A DNA stretch of 64,000 nt from Hydractinia symbiolongicarpus (GCF_029227915.1 NC_079883.1:11656001-11720000); one strand, 5' to 3'; counted from the first letter of the stretch, positions 1 through 8,709 are shown. Program-made: numbers and translations. The notes: generated from the letters alone by a model not told the origin.

Positions 1-544
1 TCCTTTTTGAAGTCTTTGTACCGACATTCCGTGATATGCACCTGAGGGTAGTGGTTTTTACTTTGCACATACACCAATGAAATAGCCAGGATGGCACTGG
101 CTTGGCATGGCTCATCATAGGGTACTGGCATACCGTAGAATTTAGTTTTCATTGCATCCTTGTACTATTTAAGTTTAGCGTTCACGTAACGGTCTTTTTT
201 CACAGACTCTGTCGTCAATTGCTCAGAAATCAACTCCTCGATTTTGGACCAGATTTGACGATACTTATACCCTACTCTTCAAAATCGAGACTCATTGCCG
301 GCACTGCATTGGCGTTGTACCGGGTGACCCCATGTGACCAGATTTTAGGCGTTTTAATCCCGAGGGCTACCACAAGGTCTCGTGTATGGTAGCCTATAAT
401 GTACCGTTGATCCTTACCCCCGTTAGTAGGAATGGGATCCGACACCGTCAGGTAGTCCACATTGATATCGTTGATGTCTGTAAAAGTAGCAGCAAATGAG
501 TAGAATAATTTAGGTTTGGCAAGCTCATTTCCAAATTGTAGCAT
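1..544 (-). pseudogene. Broken NCLDV-associated hypothetical protein, copy 1
   Basis: A real ATG at 544 opens about 83 codons leading to a motif MSLDFEE, where the frame hits a stop (272-274). Homologous sequence continues in another frame, with an in-frame TAG at 165-167, and runs off the left edge. The downstream part matches the intact ORF at 7105: both have MS-x-D-F/L, then K-K-D-R-Y, then K-L-K, then a Y-x-Q-x-(6)-C-x-Y-K segment in the same order and spacing. From memory, this family of unknown function occurs in giant-virus (NCLDV) genomes and some eukaryotic insertions. No function is known to me. One frameshift and one nonsense codon make it a pseudogene. It overlaps the end of the Cys-rich ORF by 20 bp. 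Confidence 0.6.
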
Positions 545-737
545 CTTGTTTTATTGAAAGTTTAAACGACTTCAGAGAATTGCATGCCATTGTAAATACG
601 CAAGCACCTCCGTTGTACGTGATACGGTCCTGATAACAATACCAGCACAACATTTTACCCTTTAGCACGAACCTCCGACCACAGGTACATCTGTCGTACG
701 CATCCAGCATACATTCACAGTCCTTACATTGTTCCAT
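525..737 (-). CDS. Small Cys-rich (zinc-ribbon-like) protein, unrecognised
   Basis: A 70-residue ORF with an ATG start. Its first 35 residues hold paired cysteines (C-x2-C-x-C, then C-x-C, then a CWYC knuckle), a pattern typical of a small zinc-binding fold. The last third has no recognisable feature. It lies 6 bp after the stop of the upstream ORF (744) and overlaps the start of the following gene by 20 bp. This dense same-strand packing is normal in large DNA viruses and unusual in an animal genome. I do not recognise a specific family. It could be a decayed fragment of a larger protein. Confidence 0.4.
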   Translation of the reverse strand: MEQCKDCECMLDAYDRCTCGRRFVLKGKMLCWYCYQDRITYNGGACVFTMACNSLKSFKLSIKQDATIWK

Positions 738-743
738 TTTATA

Positions 744-956
744 TTATGATTCTTCTAACGACTCTAGACGGTCCTCTAGATTTTGGATCCTCCGTAATCT
801 TGCATCATGAATCCTCCACTCATTCTCTTTCTCCTTCTCTGATTTTCGTACGCATGCTAGGGCCATTAGTGGGAGGGAGATCCCTATGCCAGCTATGAAG
901 GTCATGATGACTGCATTTCCAAATATGCTGAATTTTAAATGACAATTAATGCACAT
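744..956 (-). CDS. Small membrane protein with C-terminal coiled coil, unrecognised
   Basis: A 70-residue ORF with an ATG start. Residues about 13-36 form one hydrophobic segment, predicted to span a membrane. They are followed by a highly charged stretch rich in Glu, Arg and Lys with a leucine heptad pattern (I-x2-L-x2-R-L-x2-L), suggesting a short coiled coil. It sits 42 bp after the zinc-finger gene and 6 bp before the Cys-rich gene, all on the minus strand. No known family is evident. The layout suggests that it belongs to the same virus-like block. Confidence 0.4.
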   Translation of the reverse strand: MCINCHLKFSIFGNAVIMTFIAGIGISLPLMALACVRKSEKEKENEWRIHDARLRRIQNLEDRLESLEES

Positions 957-998
957 TTATTATAATAGTAACTAACAACAAGGTTGTAAGATAATGTT

Positions 999-1364
999 TC
1001 AAGCCAACCCCAAAAATTCCTCTTGCGTCAAGTCAGCCCCAAATCTTTTGAGGCGTCTCCAATCTGGGGCAGGCCCTCCCTTATAACGCCTTTTTAACAA
1101 CCACAGCGATATTTCATACGCGCTGTCATACACCTTCCGCTCTTCCACATAAGCCAAGCAGCATGTATCTCCACAAAAGTAGCCCTCGTATACGTACTCA
1201 CCACCATCGCTCATATGGGCAGCCATATTTTCTTTGACATGAAAAAAGCCGGATTTCTCTGTATGTTTTGTACTCACCTGTGGAGGGTTGTATCTCATGG
1301 AGCACCTGACTTTGTCGCATAGTTCTATAGAGCACCAGTAACAGAGTAGCATTTTATATATCAT
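999..1364 (-). CDS. MYM/FCS-type zinc-finger protein, NCLDV-like
   Basis: The ATG at 1364 gives 121 residues; an upstream in-frame GTG at 1388 is less likely. An N-terminal C-Y-W-C pair (residues 8-11) and a central GYFC-x3-CC pair form an FCS-like zinc knuckle. The C-terminus reads APDWRRLKRFGADLTQEEF, which closely follows the 'P-x2-x-L-K-x-F-G-G-x-L-(T/S)-x-E-E-F' tail I know from MYM-type zinc-finger proteins of giant viruses. The family's function is unclear, though a nucleic-acid-binding or transcription role has been proposed. The reading frame is intact. Its start lies just downstream of the DUF4116-like pseudogene, which ends at 1385. Confidence 0.6.
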   Translation of the reverse strand: MIYKMLLCYWCSIELCDKVRCSMRYNPPQVSTKHTEKSGFFHVKENMAAHMSDGGEYVYEGYFCGDTCCLAYVEERKVYDSAYEISLWLLKRRYKGGPAPDWRRLKRFGADLTQEEFLGLA

Positions 1365-1384
1365 TCCAACAAGGTCCGAAGATT
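1362..1384. repeat. 23-bp direct repeat, left copy
   Basis: Matches 1806-1828 at 21 of 23 positions in the same orientation. It covers the start codon of the zinc-finger gene. It may be a remnant of a duplication that bounds the repeat-protein pseudogene. Confidence 0.5.
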
Positions 1385-1806
1385 TCACCTACATATTGGA
1401 CACATGTTGTCGTGCATGTCTTGCGTCCTGAGCCCGTTGGGGATATACTTGAATAGGTAGCGATACTTTTCAACAGCCCTGTTACACATGCCTCCGTCTT
1501 GAAACTGTCCGGGACATATTTGAGCTGCCGGTGATTCTTTTCAACAGCCTTGTTGCACATGTTTTGCGTCTTGAATTGATCCGGTACATAAATTAACATG
1601 TGAAGTATTTTTTCAACAGCCTTGCTGCACATGTCTTGCGTCTTGAATTGATCAGGCACATACCTGAGTAGATGGGGATCCTCCTTAACGGCCTTATTCC
1701 ACATGTCCTGCGTCTTGAATTGATTCGGGACATGCATATACGGCATTTTTTCAACAACCTTACTGCACATGTCTTGCGTCTTGAACTGATCCGGAATTAT
1801 ATACAC
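1385..1806 (-). pseudogene. DUF4116-like 24-residue repeat protein, frameshifted
   Basis: Five to six tandem repeats of about 24 residues with the core P-D-Q-F-K-T-Q-D-M-C-x-K-A-V-E-K-x(5)-L-x-Y-V. No ATG precedes the first repeat in this frame, so the N-terminus is missing. A 1-base deletion near 1491-1496, within a conserved repeat stretch, shifts the frame. The fifth and sixth repeats continue in the second frame to a TGA at 1385-1387. Repeats of this type are known from NCLDV (marseille- and mimivirus-like) proteins and scattered eukaryotes, and their role is unknown. The sequence is flanked by a 23-bp imperfect direct repeat (1362-1384 and 1806-1828). Confidence 0.65.
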
Positions 1807-1828
1807 ATTTCAACAAAGTCCGAAGATT
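1806..1828. repeat. 23-bp direct repeat, right copy
   Basis: Partner of 1362-1384. It lies exactly where the repeat-protein frame loses recognisable homology, so this marks the breakpoint of the DUF4116-like sequence. Confidence 0.5.
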
Positions 1829-1840
1829 ACAGAGCAAGTT

Positions 1841-1982
1841 GGGAATTTCCCTCTTTACTGCGCATGCGTTGATTTTTAGGGAATTCCCCCTGTGCTAGAA
1901 TTTTAACTTATTTGCTGTAGTGATGACGTCATCACTTACTAGGGACTTACCACGGATAGGCATTGATTAATAGGGATAACCC
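1841..1982. promoter_or_regulatory. Cluster of kappaB-like decamers and a CRE palindrome
   Basis: GGGAATTTCC at 1841 and GGGAATTCCC at 1879 both fit the NF-kappaB consensus GGGRNYYYCC. Near matches lie at 1942 (GGGACTTACC) and 1973 (GGGATAACCC). Between them, 1919-1936 is a perfect 18-nt palindrome centred on TGACGTCA, the CREB/ATF core. No clear gene start is adjacent, so any regulatory role is inferred. Confidence 0.3.
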
Positions 1983-2967
1983 CTTGAATTCCATGGCTCA
2001 ACACTGCATGGTACTGGATATTCAGGACTTGTTGTGACGGCTATGCGCGACTGTGCCAGAAAGAACATTTTACTATCTCTACCCGGAACACAGGAACAAT
2101 AGAAAATACACGTTTTTTTACTGTTTTTCCTCTTAAAAATGCTTTTAGCAAAATAATTGGCGATTTAGTAGTTGCTATCGTGTTTCTTATAAATCAATAT
2201 ATAAAAAGTTGCGGAGCGGAAACAGGTTCCCCATGTTCGCATGCAAAAAATTATAGTGGACGGGGCAACTAAAAAATTTTTATAACAATCTACAAGTTCC
2301 CAGGCAACCTCGTTCACAGAGCTTTTTTCACTTTTTGATAATGGTTGGTCTCCAGGGTTTCTTTTTACAAAGGGAAGTCGAGGTGCAGAGCGCTTCTGCT
2401 CCGTACAAGTTATTAAAATGGTGAATCTATTATAAATGTATTCGTTTTTTAGAAAATGCAAACGAAATACATTTAGCAAAAATTTTTTATAGAAAACACT
2501 TCAAAGAGAATTCCTAGGTTTTTCCCACATAATTGCTTCTTTCTGTTTTCAATGTTTTTTGTTTAAGAATTTAAGTATGTAATTTTTGAACTTTACTCTG
2601 TGCACTCATTTCGACTGAACGATTATTTGACCACTAAGCGCTTATTAAAAAGTTTGCAGAATGAGCATTCTAGTACCCAGAGCTCTTTGCAATAAACACC
2701 GAAAAATATTTTTTTATCATATTTCCAACAACAACATCAAGAACAATGCACAGTACACACTGACCCGCAATGCAGCGTCTTCGAATTTGCTAAATTAAAC
2801 ATTCCAAAGTTATAACATAACGGATAAACATCGTTTTGAGTTTGATTTCTTTTTTATGTTTTCATTAGATAAGGCCAACAACATTAAACTACCCTGCGTG
2901 TGTTGACTGTTGACAGTTATCAATCAATAACAGTAAGAATGACATTCTATTGTTTTGTTCGCTAGAC
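1983..2967. other. Non-coding stretch, nothing recognised
   Basis: AT-rich DNA with homopolymer runs. The only open frame (2165-2479, minus) has no ATG and no recognisable sequence. I see no RNA gene or transposon ends here. Confidence 0.5.
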
Positions 2968-2970
2968 TAA

Positions 2971-3005
2971 AGGCGAGGGCAAACCAGTCCAAAATTCCAT
3001 CCAGC
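2971..3005 (+). repeat. Left terminal inverted repeat of the Harbinger-like element
   Basis: Begins AGGCGAGGGCAAACCAG. Preceded by target-site duplication TAA (2968-2970). Confidence 0.75.
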
Positions 3006-3336
3006 ATGCAATTTTTGCGATGTTGGATGAAATGTTAAACTGGTTTGAGTCACTTCAAAATTTTCAAAAAATTCAGAATTTTTAAAAAAGAGAAAAAAAT
3101 CATGTTGGACGATGTTGGATGAAGTTAGATCGCCGTCAAACATTTCATCCAACATTTTCGGCAAGATTAAAGATTTGGTGGTACTTTTCATCCAACATAT
3201 AAAAACCCGGGAATTTCGAACGTTGAAGCGTTCGACATTGACGTTCGAAAACATTCGAAGGTTCGAACTTTTAAATGGAATGTTTTTAATTTGATGCGCT
3301 GCAATAAAAACATTCTCATTTTGGCAGGCATAGCAG

Positions 3337-3897
3337 ATGGGTCAGTACTCTACTATACAAGATTTAAAAATGTCTTGCAGTGAGGAAGAGCTATCTCCTG
3401 TGAAAGGAAAAGCATTCGAACAACACACAAAGGAACAAGAGAAAATAGCACGAGAGAAGACTTTGAAAGAGAAGAGTAAAGAAGAAAACGAAGAAATCTC
3501 CACTGCTAAGAACAAAAAGAACAAGGATAACGATGGAGAAAGTTCTTCTGCCAAAAACAAGAAGACCAAAGGGAAGAAGGAGAGAAGAAAGAAGCCAATA
3601 ATTGAACGAAAGATGAAGTATCTATCCGCGTGGATACATATCCATGGAGTAACATCGCTAAAAACTAAAATAAGTGGCCTGAGGGCACAATTTGGAAGGA
3701 AATTGGCTAAATATCGGCGCCATTTGTTCTTAGTGCCTGTGGTTAAATCAGCTAAAAGTATAGACACTCATAAACGTAAAATTGAGGTGGAAAATCTTGA
3801 AAATGACGAATTTATACGCGCCAAATTTCATACCAATAAGGTAGTCGTAAGCTTCTTGGAAATTTCAAGCCACTCTTTCTCGAATGATGGTAGTTAA
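3337..3897 (+). CDS. Lys-rich protein with partial MADF-like domain (transposon ORF)
   Basis: 186 residues from an ATG. Residues about 20-90 are low-complexity Lys/Glu-rich and probably disordered. Residues about 100-125 include LKTKISGLRAQFGRKLAKYR, which resembles the last helix region of MADF/Myb-SANT-like DNA-binding domains (consensus K-K-I-x-N-L-R-x-x-F-x-R-E). Only the end of the domain is recognisable, so the gene may be truncated or have an upstream exon. Position inside the Harbinger-like element supports identity as the element's DNA-binding accessory ORF. The alternative is a captured host exon. Confidence 0.45.
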   Translation: MGQYSTIQDLKMSCSEEELSPVKGKAFEQHTKEQEKIAREKTLKEKSKEENEEISTAKNKKNKDNDGESSSAKNKKTKGKKERRKKPIIERKMKYLSAWIHIHGVTSLKTKISGLRAQFGRKLAKYRRHLFLVPVVKSAKSIDTHKRKIEVENLENDEFIRAKFHTNKVVVSFLEISSHSFSNDGS

Positions 3898-4310
3898 AGA
3901 AATTTTGGGACCAATTTATTCACCAAAGCCTTGCAACACCCTTTTATTATATAGGATATTCAAAAAAATTTTGAACTAAAAGTGAAGTGATTGAAACGAT
4001 TCTCCTGTCGCAAGAAAACGAAGAGTAAGTGGCCACCACAGTTGCTCATCTGGCCCGGTGCTATCAGATGGGATATTTCATTTAGGAGGAAATCGAAATC
4101 CCTACATCTATCCGAAACATTTCCTTAAATCCGAATCTGTCTTCGATCTGCAATTCTTAAATGATATTACTAAAATATCCATTTTGTTTGGCAACATAAG
4201 CAGCACTGCGGAAATCCTCCCGTCCGCCATTTTACTTTTCAGGAATAAATGAACTCTTTATTGTTCGAATGTTTTTAAAAACATTGCTTCATCCAACATG
4301 GGAAAAAAAT

Positions 4311-4345
4311 GTTGGATGAAATGTTGGGCTGATTTGCCCCCGCCT
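4311..4345 (-). repeat. Right terminal inverted repeat of the Harbinger-like element
   Basis: Reverse complement begins AGGCGGGGGCAAATCAG. It matches the left end at 29 of 35 positions and is followed by TAA (4346-4348). Confidence 0.75.
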
Positions 4346-4348
4346 TAA

Positions 4349-6337
4349 CTTAAATTACAAAAAAATAGAAAGGGTACAAGAAAAAAGAGTTTTTACACAT
4401 TTCTTTATGGCAATCATATTTTAAGTTCTTCACAATTTTTACTAAAGAATATATCTATACTAAAACTATTTAATACTATCGCTATCGTTTGTACTTAAGT
4501 AATATAAAATATAAAAAATATGGTTTTGTTGTAGTGTAAAGAGAAATAAAAAACAGGGTTCGGAAATTTGTTGGAAAATTTGTTAGCTAGCTATGTAAAA
4601 AATTGAAAGAGAATTAGTTCTTCACCTAAGAAAGTCAAAGTAATATCCTTACAAACCTGAATTTATTTCCCCTCTTTAAAGCACAGACTGTTTTTCTATA
4701 AACTTAATTCAAGGAGCCATTATAAAACACGCAATAATATAATAAACTTTATTATCTTTTCTTGCCCTCTGCTCACATGACTAAACTTTATAACTTCCCA
4801 CAGCGGTTTTATTGTTTGCGTTTCTTTTCTTTTCTCTTCTTTGAGAGAAGAAATTTTGAACGTCGTGATCGATTTCAAATTTTGATTCGCACATTTTGCG
4901 CCGAAAAGTTACTGCAGACCCAATACGCAAAAATATCTTCTTTGAAATACACTAATAGGTCAAATACTTTTAAATGTGGAGGATATAAGCAGAACTGGAC
5001 TAACGGTCATAAGTGGACAAGACTAACTTTTTTGAAAAGTTCTTTAGGAGGAAATATTTTCGCTCGCTTATGGCCAATGGGCTTCGCTGGGTGTCTCAGC
5101 TCCGCAAAAGGTCGACGGGAATTCATATACGACGGCATTATGAATGTCGTTGGCGAAGTTCCGTCGTTAAAGGACCGCCCTAAGTTAACACCTTAAGAAA
5201 AAGCAAAATGACGCGGCAAAAAAAAAAAACATAAACAAATATCGTGTCATTTCGAGAAGCCAGGGATTCATTATTGATTTCGTATAGTGATAATGTAATT
5301 TCAGATGAAGAGTTCGCTATTCTGTATAGTATGAAATAACGGGGCGTTCTCCAATATTGGATTTCACACAAGTATAACAATTTTAAACTCATTCAAAAAC
5401 GAAAGAAATCGCTCATCTATGCCACTGATGATTAAACCATTTTATCGCAAGAGGTTAATCTTTGTTTAAAGTGTATTATACTTTGTAGACGTTTTATTTG
5501 CTAATTTTGCCAATAATAAAAAGTTACGCAATAAATTAAAGTTAAAATTGAGTAAAAAAGTAAAGGTTAAAGTAATTCGTTGTAAAAATGAATGATCTGC
5601 GAGAGTTACAAAGAAATTACGCATACTACTTACATTTATGACAACAAGTTTGATGGCACCAACCCCGTTTCCAGGACATTTTACCTTTAAACGACTCGGG
5701 AGACAAGAAACTCTGGGGGCGAGATTGTGTGTGCACTAAAATTGTTGTGCACGAACGCGCACGTTAAGTTTTGTAGCGCGCTCAAAACTTCGTGTGTATA
5801 AAATCTTAATTTACAATACCCTGACAGTTGTGACCTTTAAGAAACAAAAATCCATCACAGTGTTTTTAAAGCTGAGCATTATCTTCGTCTTTTTTTGGTC
5901 AGGAAGGACGCCTAAAAAGCTCTGTCTTCCATAAGACGGGTAACCATGGTAGCGAGCCAAATGTATTTTGACGACCTAGTCGGGAAGGCCCGTGAAAAAA
6001 AGACGGACAATTAGGAAGACGGACAATGAAAAAGATAATGACATACATTTAGAAAGCATGCAGATCATGATCAGTTTCTCTGTTCACTTCGAATAAGTAT
6101 TGTTGTATTCTGACCAAAAAGAGGTTATTATTACCCCAGGCACAGACACTCCATTTACTGTGGTAAATTACAAAAAAGAACTGGGAAAGCCGTATACCAG
6201 GTTGGATCTTTATATCTGTACTAGAAATCTGAAACAACATTATAAACTTAAGGCAATGGCAGTTTTACTCAAATATATATGAAAAATATTAGTACTTGAA
6301 AATATACTTGAATGTATTTAAAATTTTGCCAAAACTA
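4349..6337. other. Non-coding stretch, little recognised
   Basis: AT-rich. The longest frame (4762-5196, plus) starts at TTG and looks like chance. Around 5655-5735 an imperfect inverted pair (the complement of CCCGTTTCCAGG against CTCTGGGGGCGAG) may be a short interspersed repeat. At 6000-6027 the 12-mer AAGACGGACAAT occurs twice. A 60-codon frame at 6100-6282 lacks an ATG and could be a gene fragment; I cannot identify it. Confidence 0.4.
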
Positions 6338-6421
6338 AAATATACTTGAATAGTAACCTCTATATACTCAAATATATTTGAGTAGTAGCCTCTATATACT
6401 CAAATATACTTGAATAGTAGC
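6338..6421 (+). repeat. 32-bp minisatellite, about 2.6 copies
   Basis: Copies at 6338-6369, 6370-6401 and 6402-6421 (partial), with core AAATATACTTGAATAGTAGC. Degenerate related sequence extends left to about 6270. It abuts the DUF4116-like ORF, whose coding similarity begins about 5 bp after it. Confidence 0.75.
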
Positions 6422-6452
6422 TTTATACCGGGCCGTTGAAGGAGAACCCTAC

Positions 6453-6998
6453 ATGCTCGACTATGTTCCGGAGCATCTCATGACACAGGAACTGTGTAAT
6501 AAAGGAGTTGAAGAGGAACCCAATGCACTCGATTATGTTCTAGATCAATTCAAGACCAACGAGATGTGCGCCAGAGCCATTGAAGAGGATCCCTCTAATA
6601 TCGCATGTCTTCCAGATCGACTCTTGACTCAGGGCATGTACACGAGAGCCGTTAAAGAGGAACTCGCTCTCCTCGATTATGTTTCGGATCATTTCAAGAC
6701 CCAGGACATGTGCACCAGAGCCGTTGAAAAGGATCCCTCTAATATCGCATGTGTTCCAGATCATCTCATGAGCCAAGACATGTGCACGATAGCCATTGAA
6801 GAGGATCCCGGACTGCTCAATCCAGAGTGGATCCCAGACTGGTTTGTTACTCCGGATATGTGCAGAAGGGCCGTGTTTGAATCTAAATTGTTCGATGTCT
6901 ATCGCCAGCGTAAAGCACAGAAGGTTCAAATTAAGAAACAGCTGCTTCCGAGGGATTGTCTATTCCGGCAAACAAAGGGAAAGATGAACAGTTTATGA
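6453..6998 (+). CDS. DUF4116-like 24-residue repeat protein, N-terminally truncated
   Basis: Six tandem repeats of about 24 residues (P-D-H-x-x-T-Q-D-M-C-x-R-A-V-E-x-D-P-x-x-L-D-Y-V) are followed by a basic tail YRQRKAQKVQIKKQLLP. That tail resembles the C-terminal linker of NCLDV proteins with these repeats. The repeat frame is open upstream of the first ATG (6453) back to 6414 and still matches the repeat from about 6426, so the original N-terminus was lost at the minisatellite. Repeats 2 and 4 are alike (both ending in S-N-I-A-C), which suggests a two-repeat duplication. The frame is undisturbed to the stop. Function unknown. Confidence 0.6.
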   Translation: MLDYVPEHLMTQELCNKGVEEEPNALDYVLDQFKTNEMCARAIEEDPSNIACLPDRLLTQGMYTRAVKEELALLDYVSDHFKTQDMCTRAVEKDPSNIACVPDHLMSQDMCTIAIEEDPGLLNPEWIPDWFVTPDMCRRAVFESKLFDVYRQRKAQKVQIKKQLLPRDCLFRQTKGKMNSL

Positions 6999-7104
6999 TT
7001 GGTTATCATGACTAAGACGGCAACCTATCCCCGCTATTGATAAAACCCCTAAAAAAATCTACTCCCAGGGTGTCTCTCAATATAGTCCGAATTCAACGTT
7101 CACC

Positions 7105-7470
7105 ATGTCGTTCGATCTTGGTGATAATTCTAAATTTTTAAAAAAATATGAGGAAATCTTAAAAAAGGTTGAATGGCAAAGTAGGGCTTGCTTCACCAAC
7201 CTAGGTGTGAAGAAAGATCGTTATATCAACCCTAAACTAAAGGAATTTGAAGGTACAATTAGAACCAATTTTCATCAGAAAAAAATACCGCAGGAATCTT
7301 GTGAGTGTACGGCCATCATAAAAATAGGAGGTATTTTTAGACAAGGGTGCAACTATTACATCCAAACTTATTTGGAAAAATGCAAATATAAAGAGGTTGA
7401 ACGGTATGGTGCTAATTATTTGAGTGAGTCTGAGGATGATGATGACGACGAGAGCCTTACTGTGTTGTAA
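7105..7470 (+). CDS. NCLDV-associated hypothetical protein, copy 2 (intact)
   Basis: 121 residues from an ATG in good context (ACCATGT). It is collinear with the broken gene at 1-544 from that gene's MSLDFEE motif onward: shared KKDRY, a K-L-K, a T-N-F-x(5)-P stretch, and YYIQTYLEKCKYKE near residue 95. It ends in an acidic tail (E-S-E-D-D-D-D-D-E), typical of the family as I remember it from giant viruses. It lacks the 83-residue N-terminal part of copy 1. It follows the DUF4116-like gene by 106 bp, the same gene order as in the 1-1806 block but on the opposite strand. Function unknown. Confidence 0.55.
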   Translation: MSFDLGDNSKFLKKYEEILKKVEWQSRACFTNLGVKKDRYINPKLKEFEGTIRTNFHQKKIPQESCECTAIIKIGGIFRQGCNYYIQTYLEKCKYKEVERYGANYLSESEDDDDDESLTVL

Positions 7471-7507
7471 AGGTTTTATATAGTTGATCAAGAACTTTAT
7501 GAAATAA

Positions 7508-7819
7508 ATGAACGTACTTCGAAAAGAAGCTAAATTACTGCAAGTTCTTTATTATTCTACACTAAATAAGGACGATCTTGTTAAGGCAATCCGCAAAGCA
7601 AAGTACAAGGATATTTCAACGCAAACAGACGGTCCTTATTGCAAACCTTGTGTTAAAATTGCATATGAAAAAAATCTTGAAAAATATTTGCAAGATCTCG
7701 CTAAGCGAAGCATAGTACATGATGGTGGCCTACGGATCGATGCTGATACTGGTAAAGTGCTAGGTTGCGAGATTGATTATACAAGCAGATGTAGTTTTGT
7801 AGGAATATATTTCCTATAA
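7508..7819 (+). CDS. Hypothetical protein, unrecognised
   Basis: 103 residues from an ATG, 37 bp after the preceding stop. A short N-terminal Leu-rich helix with N-K-D-D-L-V-K-A-I-R is followed by a C-x2-C pair (residues about 45-48) and a Lys/Glu-rich helix. A GTAGGAATA just before the end could be a splice donor, so the last residues may not be real. I do not recognise the family; it could be part of the virus-like block or an animal exon. Confidence 0.3.
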   Translation: MNVLRKEAKLLQVLYYSTLNKDDLVKAIRKAKYKDISTQTDGPYCKPCVKIAYEKNLEKYLQDLAKRSIVHDGGLRIDADTGKVLGCEIDYTSRCSFVGIYFL

Positions 7820-7914
7820 AACTTATACCGGTCTATATCGAATAGGTAGGCGGGGAATCTAAGTAGCGGCGGCATACTGTACAGATTGAATTTTTTTAAA
7901 AAATTCATACTTAC

Positions 7915-8114
7915 CTTCTTGTCCACCTTTTGCCAGTAAGTGGGCACGTTCTTGTTCATTGATATTATTAACGAAACGTCTAACTCGTTGGCGTATTTGC
8001 TTCTTTAGCACTATATATCGCTGTTTTTTTTGCATAATTAGACTGAATTCATAGTCATTGATAACGTCGTCGCTGATTGCTTTCGAAACGAGATCAATGA
8101 CAGAATTCAATTTT
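7915..8114 (-). CDS. Partial exon of an unrecognised multi-exon gene
   Basis: An open frame without an ATG comes out of the gap at 8114 and runs to a strong splice donor (exon end 7915; intron starts GTAAGTATG at 7914 on the minus strand). The about 65 codons before the donor are helical and charged, with ISDDVINDYEFSLIM, a K-Q-I-R-Q-R basic patch and an acidic N-E-Q-E-R segment. I cannot name the family. Unlike the compact genes nearby, this looks like ordinary spliced host or transposon coding sequence. Confidence 0.35.
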
Positions 8115-8614
8115 NNNNNNNNNNNNNNNNNNNNNNNNNNNNNNNNNNNNNNNNNNNNNNNNNNNNNNNNNNNNNNNNNNNNNNNNNNNNNNNNNNNNNN
8201 NNNNNNNNNNNNNNNNNNNNNNNNNNNNNNNNNNNNNNNNNNNNNNNNNNNNNNNNNNNNNNNNNNNNNNNNNNNNNNNNNNNNNNNNNNNNNNNNNNNN
8301 NNNNNNNNNNNNNNNNNNNNNNNNNNNNNNNNNNNNNNNNNNNNNNNNNNNNNNNNNNNNNNNNNNNNNNNNNNNNNNNNNNNNNNNNNNNNNNNNNNNN
8401 NNNNNNNNNNNNNNNNNNNNNNNNNNNNNNNNNNNNNNNNNNNNNNNNNNNNNNNNNNNNNNNNNNNNNNNNNNNNNNNNNNNNNNNNNNNNNNNNNNNN
8501 NNNNNNNNNNNNNNNNNNNNNNNNNNNNNNNNNNNNNNNNNNNNNNNNNNNNNNNNNNNNNNNNNNNNNNNNNNNNNNNNNNNNNNNNNNNNNNNNNNNN
8601 NNNNNNNNNNNNNN
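8115..8614. other. Assembly gap of exactly 500 N
   Basis: All bases are N. The round length suggests a placeholder, so the true distance between the left flank and the histone array is unknown and the join itself is not proven by sequence. Confidence 0.95.

Positions 8615-8709
<95 letters not shown>

Larger units (their letters stand above)
2971..4345 (+). mobile_element. PIF/Harbinger-like DNA transposon without transposase
   Basis: The ends form terminal inverted repeats: 2971-3005 pairs with the reverse complement of 4311-4345 at 29 of 35 positions. The element is bounded by TAA on both sides (2968-2970 and 4346-4348). A 3-bp TWA duplication is the hallmark of PIF/Harbinger insertion. The motif GTTGGATGAA and its complement recur several times within about 250 bp of each end, as expected for transposase-binding sites. 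The only substantial ORF (3337-3897) is MADF-like, which fits the second, DNA-binding ORF of Harbinger elements. No DDE transposase is present, so it would depend on a transposase from elsewhere. Confidence 0.75.

Noticed and set aside
2165-2479. 104-codon minus-strand frame
   Set aside because: No ATG, no recognisable domain, low-complexity AT-rich surroundings.
4762-5196. 144-codon plus-strand frame
   Set aside because: Starts at TTG, with no domain or repeat signature; likely chance.
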